52,650 nucleotides of DNA from Lachnospiraceae bacterium (lineage in GTDB: Bacteria; Bacillota; Clostridia; Lachnospirales; Lachnospiraceae): assembly GCA_028692975.1 (NCBI GenBank), contig JAQUWF010000010.1, forward strand, positions 1-52,650, written 5' to 3'. Each line of letters starts with the position of its first letter. Position 1 is the stretch's first letter. The notes below the pieces were generated by a model, which was given only the letters and a program-made list of their open reading frames with translations, was not told the DNA's origin and made no database searches. The position numbers were made by a program, and so were the translations under genes. Below, one piece after another: positions 45,378-52,650 of this stretch.

Positions 45378-46466
45378 GTGGAAAGAATATTAGTATTTGG
45401 AATGACAGATAATCCAGGTGGCATCGAGTCGTACCTGATGAATATGTTTCAAAGGGCAAAAGAACAGGATGTTATTTTTGATTTTGTCACAGTATTTGAT
45501 ACGATGGCTTATTCGGAAGAAGTAGAGAAAATGGGATCACGGGTTTATTATATTCCGAAAAAAACCGATAATCTGTTTAAGCATTGGAAGGCATGTGCGA
45601 ATATTTTAAGGAAACATAAAGAGTATAAAATAGTATATTTTAATATTCTGGATGCAGGGGCAGCGTTCACCATGCTTATTCCCTGGATTATGGGACGAAA
45701 AATATACGTGCACAGTCACAATGGTGATACGGATAAAAATACATTGCATAAGGTTTGCAGACCATTTATGAATATTATGGCAAAACAATATATCGCCTGT
45801 TCAAAATTAGCAGGGGCTTTTATGTTTGGGGATAAAATACTAAATAAAGGCAGGGTATTGGTTTTACCAAATGCAATCGATATTGAAAAATATGTCTATG
45901 ATCCTGAAAAAAGTCATTTAATAAAAAACAGAATGGGACTGGATAATAAATTCGTTATTTGTCATATTGGCCGTTTGTTTGAACAAAAAAATCCATTTGG
46001 TTTGATTGATATTTTTGAAAACATTAGTAGAAAAGACAAAGATGCAGTGCTTTTGTCTGTAGGCGGAGGTCCCTTAGAGACGGAATTTAAAGCCTATATA
46101 CAGAAAAAAAATCTGGGCGACAAAATAGAGGTCCTGGGTGTTCGGAGGGATATTCCGGATATTCTGCAGTGCGCAGATGTTTTTTTGCTTCCGTCTTTTT
46201 ATGAGGGGCTGCCTATAGTTGCGATTGAGGCTCAGGCGGCTGGACTGCCCTGTGTTTTATCTTCTGCGATTACAAGTGAAACGGATATCACGGGAACAGT
46301 TTCCTTTGTTTCTTTACAGGATTCAAAAGAAAAATGGACGGAAGCGGTTTGCCAATGTAAGGGTAAAGAGAGAGCGAACAATATCAAAAGACTGACAGAT
46401 GCATATTACAACATTCGCTATCTAAGCCCTCCGCAGCAGAAGCTGATTAATTGGTTTAAACAGTAG
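45378..46466 (+). CDS. GT4 family glycosyltransferase (capsule type)
   Basis: 362 aa GT-B enzyme. FGMTDNPGGIESYLMNMF is the acceptor-domain start. VICHIGRLFEQKNPFGLIDIF and PSFYEGLPIVAIEAQAAGLP are donor-domain motifs with the EX7E-type acid pair. It starts with GTG, 7 bp after the previous stop, with AGGGAT as RBS. Co-transcribed with the preceding GT2. Sugar unknown. Confidence 0.9.
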   Translation: MERILVFGMTDNPGGIESYLMNMFQRAKEQDVIFDFVTVFDTMAYSEEVEKMGSRVYYIPKKTDNLFKHWKACANILRKHKEYKIVYFNILDAGAAFTMLIPWIMGRKIYVHSHNGDTDKNTLHKVCRPFMNIMAKQYIACSKLAGAFMFGDKILNKGRVLVLPNAIDIEKYVYDPEKSHLIKNRMGLDNKFVICHIGRLFEQKNPFGLIDIFENISRKDKDAVLLSVGGGPLETEFKAYIQKKNLGDKIEVLGVRRDIPDILQCADVFLLPSFYEGLPIVAIEAQAAGLPCVLSSAITSETDITGTVSFVSLQDSKEKWTEAVCQCKGKERANNIKRLTDAYYNIRYLSPPQQKLINWFKQ

Positions 46467-46503
46467 AGAGAACAGATGCTTCAAACGAGGCGGGGGGATA
46501 CAA

Positions 46504-47571
46504 ATGAATGAAATAACCACAATGGATGGTACGATTAAAAAAAGAAATACGTATATGGATGTGCTGACAGTGATTTCCTGTTTTGCCGTTATATGCCTGC
46601 ATACGGCAAACTATGTGTGGGACTTTCATGTGAGCAGCAACTGGTTTTTTGCCATGTTTATACAAGCGGCCTTCCATTGGCCGGTGCCGGTTTTTATTAT
46701 GCTGAGTGCTGCAAATTTATTGAATTACAGAGATAAATATACCACAAAAGAATTCTTTAAAAAGAGGATGCTGCGAACCTTTGTCCCGTTTGTGATATGG
46801 AGTGCAATCGCTCTTGTGTACACGATTTTTATGCAAAACTGGGAATATAAAGGGATCCGTGATATGATCCAGGCTTTTATGTCGGGCAATATATGGTCAA
46901 CCTATTGGTATTTTTATACGTTATTTCCGCTGTATCTTATGTTTCCTGTTCTCGGTAAATTATTTAAGGCGGAAAATAAGAAAATATTATGGTACTGGTT
47001 TTGTCTGGCATTCTTTTTTAACGCGATCATTCCCAATATATCTTATTATACAGACATCCATTTGAACGGCTCCCTGACACCTGCCATTACGCTGGGTTAT
47101 TTGGGATATGTAGTTTTGGGATGGCTGTTAGCAAACACAAAAGTCAAAGATAAAATCCTTGTGCCTGTTGTCATTGTGGCAGTTCTGGGAGCCATAGGAA
47201 TGTTCTTCGGCACATATCATGTGAATCTGGATCATTATAAACCGGGTGAGTTCGACCGGTCCTATCTTTCGTATCTTGGAGTAGCGACTTATGCAATGGC
47301 AGCAGCAGTATTTCTGGTCGTAAAACGCATTCCATGGGACCGCTTTATAAAAGCGCAGTGGAGCAGATCTTTATTGGTATTGCTTTCAAGGGTAAGTCTG
47401 GGCGTATATCTGGTTCATTATTTTGTGATTAATTTTTTTAAGAATCATATTCCATATAGCGAAACTTCTATTCGTTATATGGTTCTCATGCCTTTTGTGG
47501 TATATGCGGTAAGTGTTTGTATTGTAATAGTTGTAAGAAAAATACCAGTGGTAAAACATATTTTTCCTTAA
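46504..47571 (+). CDS. Acyltransferase 3 family membrane protein (OafA/WecH-like)
   Basis: 355 aa with about ten transmembrane segments. TYMDVLTVISCFAVICLHTA contains the family's His near the first helix, and KRMLRTFVPFVIWSAI the conserved basic segment. Members O-acetylate or otherwise acylate surface sugars using cytoplasmic acyl-CoA. GGCGGGGGG precedes the ATG. It is the last gene of the A/T-rich glycan block and probably modifies the polysaccharide made there. Confidence 0.88.
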   Translation: MNEITTMDGTIKKRNTYMDVLTVISCFAVICLHTANYVWDFHVSSNWFFAMFIQAAFHWPVPVFIMLSAANLLNYRDKYTTKEFFKKRMLRTFVPFVIWSAIALVYTIFMQNWEYKGIRDMIQAFMSGNIWSTYWYFYTLFPLYLMFPVLGKLFKAENKKILWYWFCLAFFFNAIIPNISYYTDIHLNGSLTPAITLGYLGYVVLGWLLANTKVKDKILVPVVIVAVLGAIGMFFGTYHVNLDHYKPGEFDRSYLSYLGVATYAMAAAVFLVVKRIPWDRFIKAQWSRSLLVLLSRVSLGVYLVHYFVINFFKNHIPYSETSIRYMVLMPFVVYAVSVCIVIVVRKIPVVKHIFP

Positions 47572-47640
47572 CTTATCAAAATAGCGATGAAATGATGAGT
47601 TCTGCAAATAAATTATAATTATGTTAAAAAGGACGAAAAA

Positions 47641-48711
47641 GTGGACAGACATCATAGGCAAAAACCACACAAAAGAATAACGCGGAAAGACCGCCAGAGA
47701 ATACTGATGATCAAAGGCTGTGTGACCCTTGCGATTTTTTGTGTGGCACTTTTTGTTGTCGTGAAACTGGCTAACCGGGATAGCGGTGAGACTGACAAAA
47801 CAGGGACAACCCAGCCGGAAACAACGCAAACGGCAGCAACGCCCACGGAAACTGCTGCTGCAGATATAACAGAAACGCCAACTCCTACATCGGTCCCCAC
47901 GGCTCTTCCAAACGGCCCATGGACCATTACCCAGTATCCCTGCACCATTGCGGATACACAGCATATGTTCTATACGGTGGAGAATCAACAGGGCGGACTG
48001 GCCGTGATTGATGGAGGATGGGACAGTGAGGCAGATAATGTCCGGCAGGTCATTATGGAAAAGGGCGGCGTGGTGGACGCATGGATACTGACGCATCCGC
48101 ATCCGGATCATATCGGGGCTTTTGAACAGATTTACCCGGACCTGCAGGGGATTACCATCAAGCAAATTTATGCGATTCCAATGAGCTATGATGGATATAA
48201 CAGCAGCGCGGACGAATGGGACGAATTTAATGTATTCGATCGCTTTGCGCAGCTGGCTACAAATATGCCGGAACTGGAATATCTGCGGGAGGGAGATCAG
48301 AAGGATATTGTGGGTCTGCAGATGAATTTGTATAATTCTTTTGATAATTCCCTGATTGGCACAACCACTGACATTGCCAATGATTCGGCTATGGTATTCA
48401 AATTAACCGGAAATAGTCAGAGTATGCTCTTTTGCGCCGACTGCGGTGTCTCCCGGGAAAAGCACCTGGTGGAAACCTATGGTGACCAGTTGAAGGCAGA
48501 TTATATTCAGATGGGGCACCATGGGAACAGTTCACTGAGCGATGCCTTTTACACCAATATAGGTGCTTCCACAGCATTTTTTGATCTGCCGGACAGCATT
48601 TTAAAGGACAGCGAAAAGTATACCGCGTCTCATTATGTGGAACTGATGACAGGCCTGGGTGCAAAGATATACAGTTTTAACACCGGAGCGAATGTGATAA
48701 CATTGCAATAA
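47641..48711 (+). CDS. Membrane-anchored metallo-beta-lactamase-fold hydrolase (ComEC-like domain)
   Basis: 356 aa. A basic N-terminus and one transmembrane helix (about 25-43) are followed by a Thr/Pro-rich linker (about 50-95). The metallo-beta-lactamase-fold domain has THPHPDHIGAF, FCADCG and QMGHHGNSS as metal-ligand motifs. The domain is related to the one in the choline-binding protein at 24.4 kb, but this protein has no wall-binding repeats. It starts with GTG after AAAGGACG. Substrate unknown; a phosphoester of the surface glycan is possible. It ends before a strong terminator. Confidence 0.85.
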   Translation: MDRHHRQKPHKRITRKDRQRILMIKGCVTLAIFCVALFVVVKLANRDSGETDKTGTTQPETTQTAATPTETAAADITETPTPTSVPTALPNGPWTITQYPCTIADTQHMFYTVENQQGGLAVIDGGWDSEADNVRQVIMEKGGVVDAWILTHPHPDHIGAFEQIYPDLQGITIKQIYAIPMSYDGYNSSADEWDEFNVFDRFAQLATNMPELEYLREGDQKDIVGLQMNLYNSFDNSLIGTTTDIANDSAMVFKLTGNSQSMLFCADCGVSREKHLVETYGDQLKADYIQMGHHGNSSLSDAFYTNIGASTAFFDLPDSILKDSEKYTASHYVELMTGLGAKIYSFNTGANVITLQ

Positions 48712-48730
48712 ATGAAAGAGAAATTTTGTC

Positions 48731-48770
48731 AGCAGCAGGGCAGATATCTGGTCCATGCTGCTGCTTTTTT
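48731..48770 (+). terminator. Intrinsic terminator
   Basis: AGCAGCAG (48731-48738) pairs with CTGCTGCT (48758-48765), followed by a T-run to 48770. The loop holds the palindrome CAGATATCTG. It lies about 20 bp after the metallo-beta-lactamase-fold gene and closes the glycan block transcript. Confidence 0.88.
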
Positions 48771-48812
48771 ACCGGATAAGCCGCATCTGTTATATACAAC
48801 TTTTTTCAAATC

Positions 48813-48841
48813 TTGAAGAATCCAGAAAACAATGGTATAAT
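48813..48841 (+). promoter_or_regulatory. Strong candidate promoter for rfbA-rfbC-wzm-wzt
   Basis: -35 TTGAAG (48813-48818), 17 bp, extended -10 TGGTATAAT (48833-48841). The leader to rfbA is about 70 nt. With the terminator just upstream this makes rfbA the head of a new transcript. The 208-bp gap 48712-48919 holds these two elements and nothing else I can see. Confidence 0.75.
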
Positions 48842-48919
48842 AAAATGCTATGTTTATGAAAAGAATGCGAAGCGGGACGCGTATTTCCGCTTTACAATAA
48901 AAAACAGGAGGATTTACAA

Positions 48920-49789
48920 ATGAAAGGTATTATTTTAGCAGGTGGTTCAGGAACAAGACTTTATCCATTGACGAAGGCAGTATCCAAGCAGATCCTGCCG
49001 GTCTATGACAAGCCTATGATCTATTATCCATTGTCTACGCTGATGCTTGCGGGGATTCAGGATATTCTGATCATCTCTACACCGAGAGATCTGCCGGTAT
49101 TCCAGGAACTACTGGGTACAGGGGAACAGCTGGGGCTGCGCATGTCCTATGCGGTACAGGATCAGCCGAGAGGTCTGGCGGATGCGTTTATCATCGGCGC
49201 TGATTTTATCGGGGATGATAATGTTGCGCTGGTTCTTGGAGATAATATCTTTTATGGACAGAGTTTCTCCAAGGTGCTTAAGGCTGCGGCTGCCCGTGAA
49301 AAGGGTGCTACGATCTTTGGCTATTATGTAAAAGATCCGAGAGAGTACGGGGTGGTAGAGTTTGATGAGAATGGCAAGGCACTTTCCATCGAGGAAAAGC
49401 CGGAGCATCCAAAGTCAAATTATGCGGTACCGGGACTGTATTTCTATGATAATGATGTAGTGGATATCGCGAAGAATGTGAAGCCGTCTGCCCGCGGGGA
49501 GATTGAGATCACAAGTATCAACAACGAATATCTGCGCAGGGGAACCCTTCAGGTGGAGACACTTGGAAGAGGATTCGCATGGCTGGATACGGGTAGCCAC
49601 GACATGCTGCTGGATGCTGCTGACTTTGTTTCGGCATTCCAGAAACGCCAGGGCCTGTATATTTCCTGCATCGAGGAGATCGCATACAAGAGAGGCTTTA
49701 TCAGCAAAGAGCAGTTAGTTGCGCTGGCACAGCCGCTTTTAAAGACTGCATACGGACAGTATCTCATCGATGTGAGCGAAGGTTTATAA
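48920..49789 (+). CDS. rfbA: Glucose-1-phosphate thymidylyltransferase
   Basis: Makes dTDP-glucose from dTTP and glucose-1-phosphate, the first step to dTDP-rhamnose and dTDP-amino sugars. Motifs: [55 protein letters not shown] and [10 protein letters not shown]. 289 aa is standard. AGGAGG lies ahead of the ATG. It would feed both the rhamnose-type branch (RfbC next door) and the WecE-like aminotransferase at 20.9 kb. Confidence 0.97.
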   Translation: MKGIILAGGSGTRLYPLTKAVSKQILPVYDKPMIYYPLSTLMLAGIQDILIISTPRDLPVFQELLGTGEQLGLRMSYAVQDQPRGLADAFIIGADFIGDDNVALVLGDNIFYGQSFSKVLKAAAAREKGATIFGYYVKDPREYGVVEFDENGKALSIEEKPEHPKSNYAVPGLYFYDNDVVDIAKNVKPSARGEIEITSINNEYLRRGTLQVETLGRGFAWLDTGSHDMLLDAADFVSAFQKRQGLYISCIEEIAYKRGFISKEQLVALAQPLLKTAYGQYLIDVSEGL

Positions 49790-49844
49790 AGAAAATCCCC
49801 CATTTGATGGGAATGTATAGAATATGAGAAAGAGGATAAAAAAG

Positions 49845-50390
49845 ATGGGTAAAATTACAGTAGAAACATGTGATATAGAAGGCTTAAAGGTGATCACGCC
49901 AGCTGTTTTTGGTGACGAGCGCGGTTATTTTATGGAGACTTATAACAAGAATGATTACGTTGCTGCAGGCATAGATATGGAGTTCGTACAGGACAATCAG
50001 TCCAGCTCCACCAAAGGCGTACTGCGCGGACTGCATTTCCAGATCAATTTCCCACAGGACAAACTGGTGCGTGTAGTAGCTGGAGAGGTATTTGACGTGG
50101 CTGTAGACCTGCGTGAAGGATCTGAGACTTACGGCAAATGGTTTGGCGTGGTGTTGTCAGCAGAGAATAAAAAGCAGTTCTTTATTCCGAAGAATTTTGC
50201 CCATGGTTTTGTTGTGTTGTCTGATCAGGCAGAGTTTGCTTATAAATGTACAGATTTTTATCATCCAAATGATGAGGGCGGTCTGGCCTGGAATGATCCG
50301 GATATCGGAATCGACTGGCCGATCCCTGCAGATATGAAACTGACCATTTCTGAGAAAGATCAGAAGTGGGGCGGAATAAAGGAGCTGTAA
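49845..50390 (+). CDS. rfbC: dTDP-4-dehydrorhamnose 3,5-epimerase
   Basis: Cupin-fold epimerase of the dTDP-L-rhamnose pathway. GDERGYFMETYN, VQDNQSSSTKGVLRGLHFQ (with the catalytic His) and FIPKNFAHGFVVLSD are present. ATG 49824 lacks an RBS; AGAGGA (49831-49836) precedes ATG 49845, giving about 181 aa, the usual size. rfbB (dehydratase) and rfbD (reductase) do not follow directly; they may lie to the right of the window. Confidence 0.95.
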   Translation: MGKITVETCDIEGLKVITPAVFGDERGYFMETYNKNDYVAAGIDMEFVQDNQSSSTKGVLRGLHFQINFPQDKLVRVVAGEVFDVAVDLREGSETYGKWFGVVLSAENKKQFFIPKNFAHGFVVLSDQAEFAYKCTDFYHPNDEGGLAWNDPDIGIDWPIPADMKLTISEKDQKWGGIKEL

Positions 50391-50391
50391 G

Positions 50392-51183
50392 ATGCAATTA
50401 GCAAGAGAACTTTGGAACAGCCGCAAATTACTGTGGAATCTATCCAAGAATGATTTTAAGACTAAATATGCAGGGTCTTATCTGGGCATTATCTGGGCGT
50501 TTATACAGCCCATTGTCACAGTTATGGTCTACTGGTTCGTATTTTCCGTAGGAATGCGTCAGGGCGAGGGGGGTGCTTACCCCTTCGTCCTGGTTCTGAT
50601 TTCCGGAATCGTTCCATGGTTTTTCTTTTCGGATGCATGGAACGGAGCGACTACCTCCATGCTGGAATACAATTATCTGGTAAAGAAGGTTGTGTTCAAG
50701 ATCAGCATCCTGCCTATCGTGAAACTGATCTCCGCATTTTTTGTGCATCTGTTCTTCGTAGTGTTCAGCATGTTGATTCTGGCGTTGAATGGCTACCCGC
50801 CGTCTGTTTATATGCTGCAGCTGGTGTATTATGGCTTTGCCCTGTCCGTGCTGGTGCTGGGGATGTCCTATGCCACCTGCGCTATTGTTGTATTCTTCCG
50901 GGATCTGCAGCAGATTATCAATATTGTTTTGCAGGTAGGCGTGTGGGCGACACCGATCATGTGGCAGATGTCCCAGTTCTCTAAGTATTCCTGGTCCTGG
51001 ATCTTCAAGCTGAATCCACTGTTTTATATTGTGGAGGGATACCGGGATTCTTTGTTATACCATAACTGGTTTTGGGAAAAACCAAGGCTTACTCTGTATT
51101 ATTGGTGTTTTACCCTGGTCGCATTTTTGCTTGGAGCAACGATTTTCAGACGGTTAAAAGTACATTTCGCAGATATTTTGTAG
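50392..51183 (+). CDS. Polysaccharide ABC transporter permease (Wzm/TagG/RfbD-type)
   Basis: 263 aa, six transmembrane segments of the ABC-2 type. KNDFKTKYAGSYLGIIWAFI, PFVLVLISGIVPWFFFSD and LNPLFYIVEGYRDSLLY are typical. It exports a completed undecaprenyl-linked polymer, for example a teichoic acid or rhamnan. The ATG lies within two bases of the rfbC stop, and GGAG is in the rfbC end. The ATPase follows 9 bp later. Confidence 0.93.
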   Translation: MQLARELWNSRKLLWNLSKNDFKTKYAGSYLGIIWAFIQPIVTVMVYWFVFSVGMRQGEGGAYPFVLVLISGIVPWFFFSDAWNGATTSMLEYNYLVKKVVFKISILPIVKLISAFFVHLFFVVFSMLILALNGYPPSVYMLQLVYYGFALSVLVLGMSYATCAIVVFFRDLQQIINIVLQVGVWATPIMWQMSQFSKYSWSWIFKLNPLFYIVEGYRDSLLYHNWFWEKPRLTLYYWCFTLVAFLLGATIFRRLKVHFADIL

Positions 51184-51192
51184 GAGAACACC

Positions 51193-52410
51193 ATGAAAGA
51201 TGTAGCAATAAAAGTTGATAAAGTCAGTAAGATGTATAAATTATACGGCAGACAGCTGGATCGTCTGAAGGATTCTCTGGGGCTGACCCGGAAGAAATGC
51301 TATCAGGAATATTTCGCACTGGATCAGATCTGCTTTGATGTGTACCGGGGCGAGATGCTGGGCATTATCGGGACCAACGGTTCTGGAAAGTCCACGATCC
51401 TCAAGATCATTACCGGTGTTTTGACGCCCACCGCGGGCAATGTTCAGGTAAATGGACGTATTGCAGCGCTTCTGGAGCTGGGGGCGGGTTTTAACATGGA
51501 ATATTCCGGTTTGGAAAATATTTATCTCAATGGGATGATGATCGGATTTTCCAGAGAAGAAATCGATGCTAAACTGGATGATATACTGGAATTTGCAGAT
51601 ATCGGGGATTATATCCATCAGCCGGTGAAGATGTATTCCAGCGGTATGTTTATCCGCCTGGCTTTTGCCGTATCCATCAATGTGGATCCGGAGATCCTTA
51701 TCGTAGATGAGGCCCTGGCTGTTGGTGACGTATTCTTTCAGGCCAAGTGCTACCGCAAATTCGAAGAATTTAAGGATCAGGGCAAGACAATCGTATTCGT
51801 AAGCCATGACCTGACTAGCATCAGCAAGTTCTGCGACCGTGTGGTACTGCTGAATAAAGGACACAAGCAGGCAGAGGGGACTCCGAAGGATGTCATCGAT
51901 GAATACAAAAAGATTCTGGTCAATCAGGGGGATGATCCTTCTGAGGAGTCAGCAGTCAGCACCAATCCGGAGCCTTTGGAGTATGGTAATGGCATGGCTG
52001 AGATTTATGAATTTTCCATTACGGATGAAAATGGCGTGGTCGGTTCGACCCTGAGCAAGGGCAGCGAATTCACCATCCATATGAAGGTACGATTTAAGGA
52101 TGAGGTACGGGAACCTATCTATGCATTCTCCATCAAGGATCTGCGTGGGACTGAGATTGCAGGGACCAATACCATGTTTGAAAAGGTATATTGTGAGCCA
52201 CATAAGGCCGGGGAAGAGCAGGAGATCAGCTTTAGCCAGAACATTGATCTACAGGGCGGTGAATATCTGCTGTCTCTTGGCTGCACAGGCTATGTAAATG
52301 GAAATTTTGATGTATTCCACCGTCTGTATGATATTTGTAATATAACGGTCGTGTCCGATAAGAACAGTTCCGGGTATTACGATATGAATTCGAAGATACA
52401 TCTGGGATAG
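51193..52410 (+). CDS. Polysaccharide ABC transporter ATP-binding protein (Wzt/TagH-type) with C-terminal glycan-binding-like domain
   Basis: 405 aa. The ATPase part (1-245) has Walker A GTNGSGKST (60-68), signature YSSGMFIRLAFA, Walker B ILIVDEALAVGD and the H-loop FVSHD. A second beta-rich domain (about 260-405; IYEFSITDENGVV, IYAFSIKDLRGTEIAGTNT, GEYLLSLG) resembles the Wzt C-terminal domain, which in O-antigen systems recognises a terminal modification on the glycan. Thus export may require a capped polymer. AGGAG precedes the ATG. Confidence 0.92.
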   Translation: MKDVAIKVDKVSKMYKLYGRQLDRLKDSLGLTRKKCYQEYFALDQICFDVYRGEMLGIIGTNGSGKSTILKIITGVLTPTAGNVQVNGRIAALLELGAGFNMEYSGLENIYLNGMMIGFSREEIDAKLDDILEFADIGDYIHQPVKMYSSGMFIRLAFAVSINVDPEILIVDEALAVGDVFFQAKCYRKFEEFKDQGKTIVFVSHDLTSISKFCDRVVLLNKGHKQAEGTPKDVIDEYKKILVNQGDDPSEESAVSTNPEPLEYGNGMAEIYEFSITDENGVVGSTLSKGSEFTIHMKVRFKDEVREPIYAFSIKDLRGTEIAGTNTMFEKVYCEPHKAGEEQEISFSQNIDLQGGEYLLSLGCTGYVNGNFDVFHRLYDICNITVVSDKNSSGYYDMNSKIHLG

Positions 52411-52420
52411 AAAAGATTTT

Positions 52421-52447
52421 GTGACTGGTCAGGTACGGAACAGTTAC
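52421..52447. repeat. 27-nt dispersed palindrome (copy 2)
   Basis: Begins GTGACTG and ends CAGTTAC; 25 of 27 bases match the copy at 43428-43454. It lies between the Wzt-like gene and the next gene. The A-to-G change in the left arm still allows a G-U pair, so the RNA hairpin is kept. No clear flanking direct repeat is seen here. Confidence 0.85.
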
Positions 52448-52477
52448 AACTTTTGATGATAAGCATGGGGTGAAAAT

Positions 52478-52650
52478 ATGCGGGAAACTATAGGAAATGT
52501 AGTGCTGGATTATACGTATTATCCGGGCAGAGATCTCTACAGTGACGGAGAAGTGGAAGAGGTACTCTTAGATATTGCGAAGAATCATTCGCCGGAAGAG
52601 TTTAACCGTATTATAGCGGAGAAGGAAAGCTGGGCGGTGCTCTATCATTT
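52478..52650 (+). CDS. Partial gene cut by the right edge, possibly a methyltransferase
   Basis: ATG follows GGGGTGAAAAT. The visible 57 codons begin MRETIGNVVLDYTYYPG and continue with DLYSDGEVEEVLL and FNRIIAEKESWAVLYH. This N-terminal style recalls SAM-dependent methyltransferases or GT fusions found after Wzt in Lachnospiraceae, but no catalytic motif is in view, so the function is uncertain. A methyltransferase here would fit the Wzt C-terminal domain, since such domains can read terminal methyl caps. Confidence 0.6.
   Translation, partial: MRETIGNVVLDYTYYPGRDLYSDGEVEEVLLDIAKNHSPEEFNRIIAEKESWAVLYH

Noticed and set aside
49797-49811. Small hairpin between rfbA and rfbC
   Set aside because: CCCAT/ATGGG with a 3-nt loop and no T-run; probably chance.

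Overview
The window looks like a chromosomal segment of a spore-forming Clostridia, most likely a gut Lachnospiraceae. The reasons are the sporulation genes gpr and spoIIP beside lepA-hemW, strong AGGAGG ribosome binding sites, ATG/GTG/TTG starts, short intergenic gaps, Thr/Pro-rich linkers in secreted proteins and 20-residue cell-wall-binding repeats. The species call is inference. No rRNA, tRNA, CRISPR array, transposase or phage gene was seen.

Layout. (1) 1-190: five 38-bp tandem repeats, cut by the left edge. (2) 0.2-12.4 kb, + strand, housekeeping: gpr, spoIIP, lepA, hemW, uvrA (with an SOS-like operator), mreB/mbl, recD2, comF. (3) 12.4-20.8 kb, + strand, a nearly gapless run: two uncharacterised membrane proteins, the c-di-AMP synthase cdaA and its regulator cdaR, an HPr-like protein, a D-Ala-D-Ala carboxypeptidase, a PLP enzyme, a polyprenyl-phosphate glycosyltransferase and an ATP-grasp ligase, closed by a bidirectional terminator. 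(4) 20.9-27.2 kb, - strand: a large secreted choline-binding protein whose catalytic part resembles pneumococcal Pce phosphorylcholine esterase, then a GT2, a flippase and a WecE/RffA-type sugar aminotransferase. (5) 27.4-47.6 kb, + strand and visibly A/T-richer: licD, about ten glycosyltransferases, a WbaP-type initiating transferase, Wzy, Wzx, a Wzz-like protein with a decayed kinase tail, DUF2142 and other large membrane proteins, an acyltransferase. (6) 47.6-52.65 kb: a membrane-anchored metallo-beta-lactamase-fold protein, a terminator, a strong promoter, rfbA, rfbC, a Wzm/Wzt-type ABC exporter and the start of another gene.

How it fits together. Most of the window encodes surface polysaccharide assembly. 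The transferase at 30.7 kb would start a lipid-linked repeat unit, the GTs extend it, Wzx and Wzy export and polymerise it, and the Wzz-like protein sets length. RfbA and RfbC supply dTDP-sugars; rfbB and rfbD are not in the window. A second flippase and an ABC exporter imply more than one glycan route.

The most notable feature is a putative phosphocholine writer/eraser pair. licD (adds phosphocholine) and the Pce-like choline-binding esterase (removes it) are divergently transcribed, and both candidate promoters appear to use the same self-complementary -35 hexamer TTGCAA. This resembles the pneumococcal phosphocholine-teichoic-acid system. A second observation is a 27-nt dispersed palindrome, one copy of which is flanked by 7-bp direct repeats at the exact 3' end of a gene.
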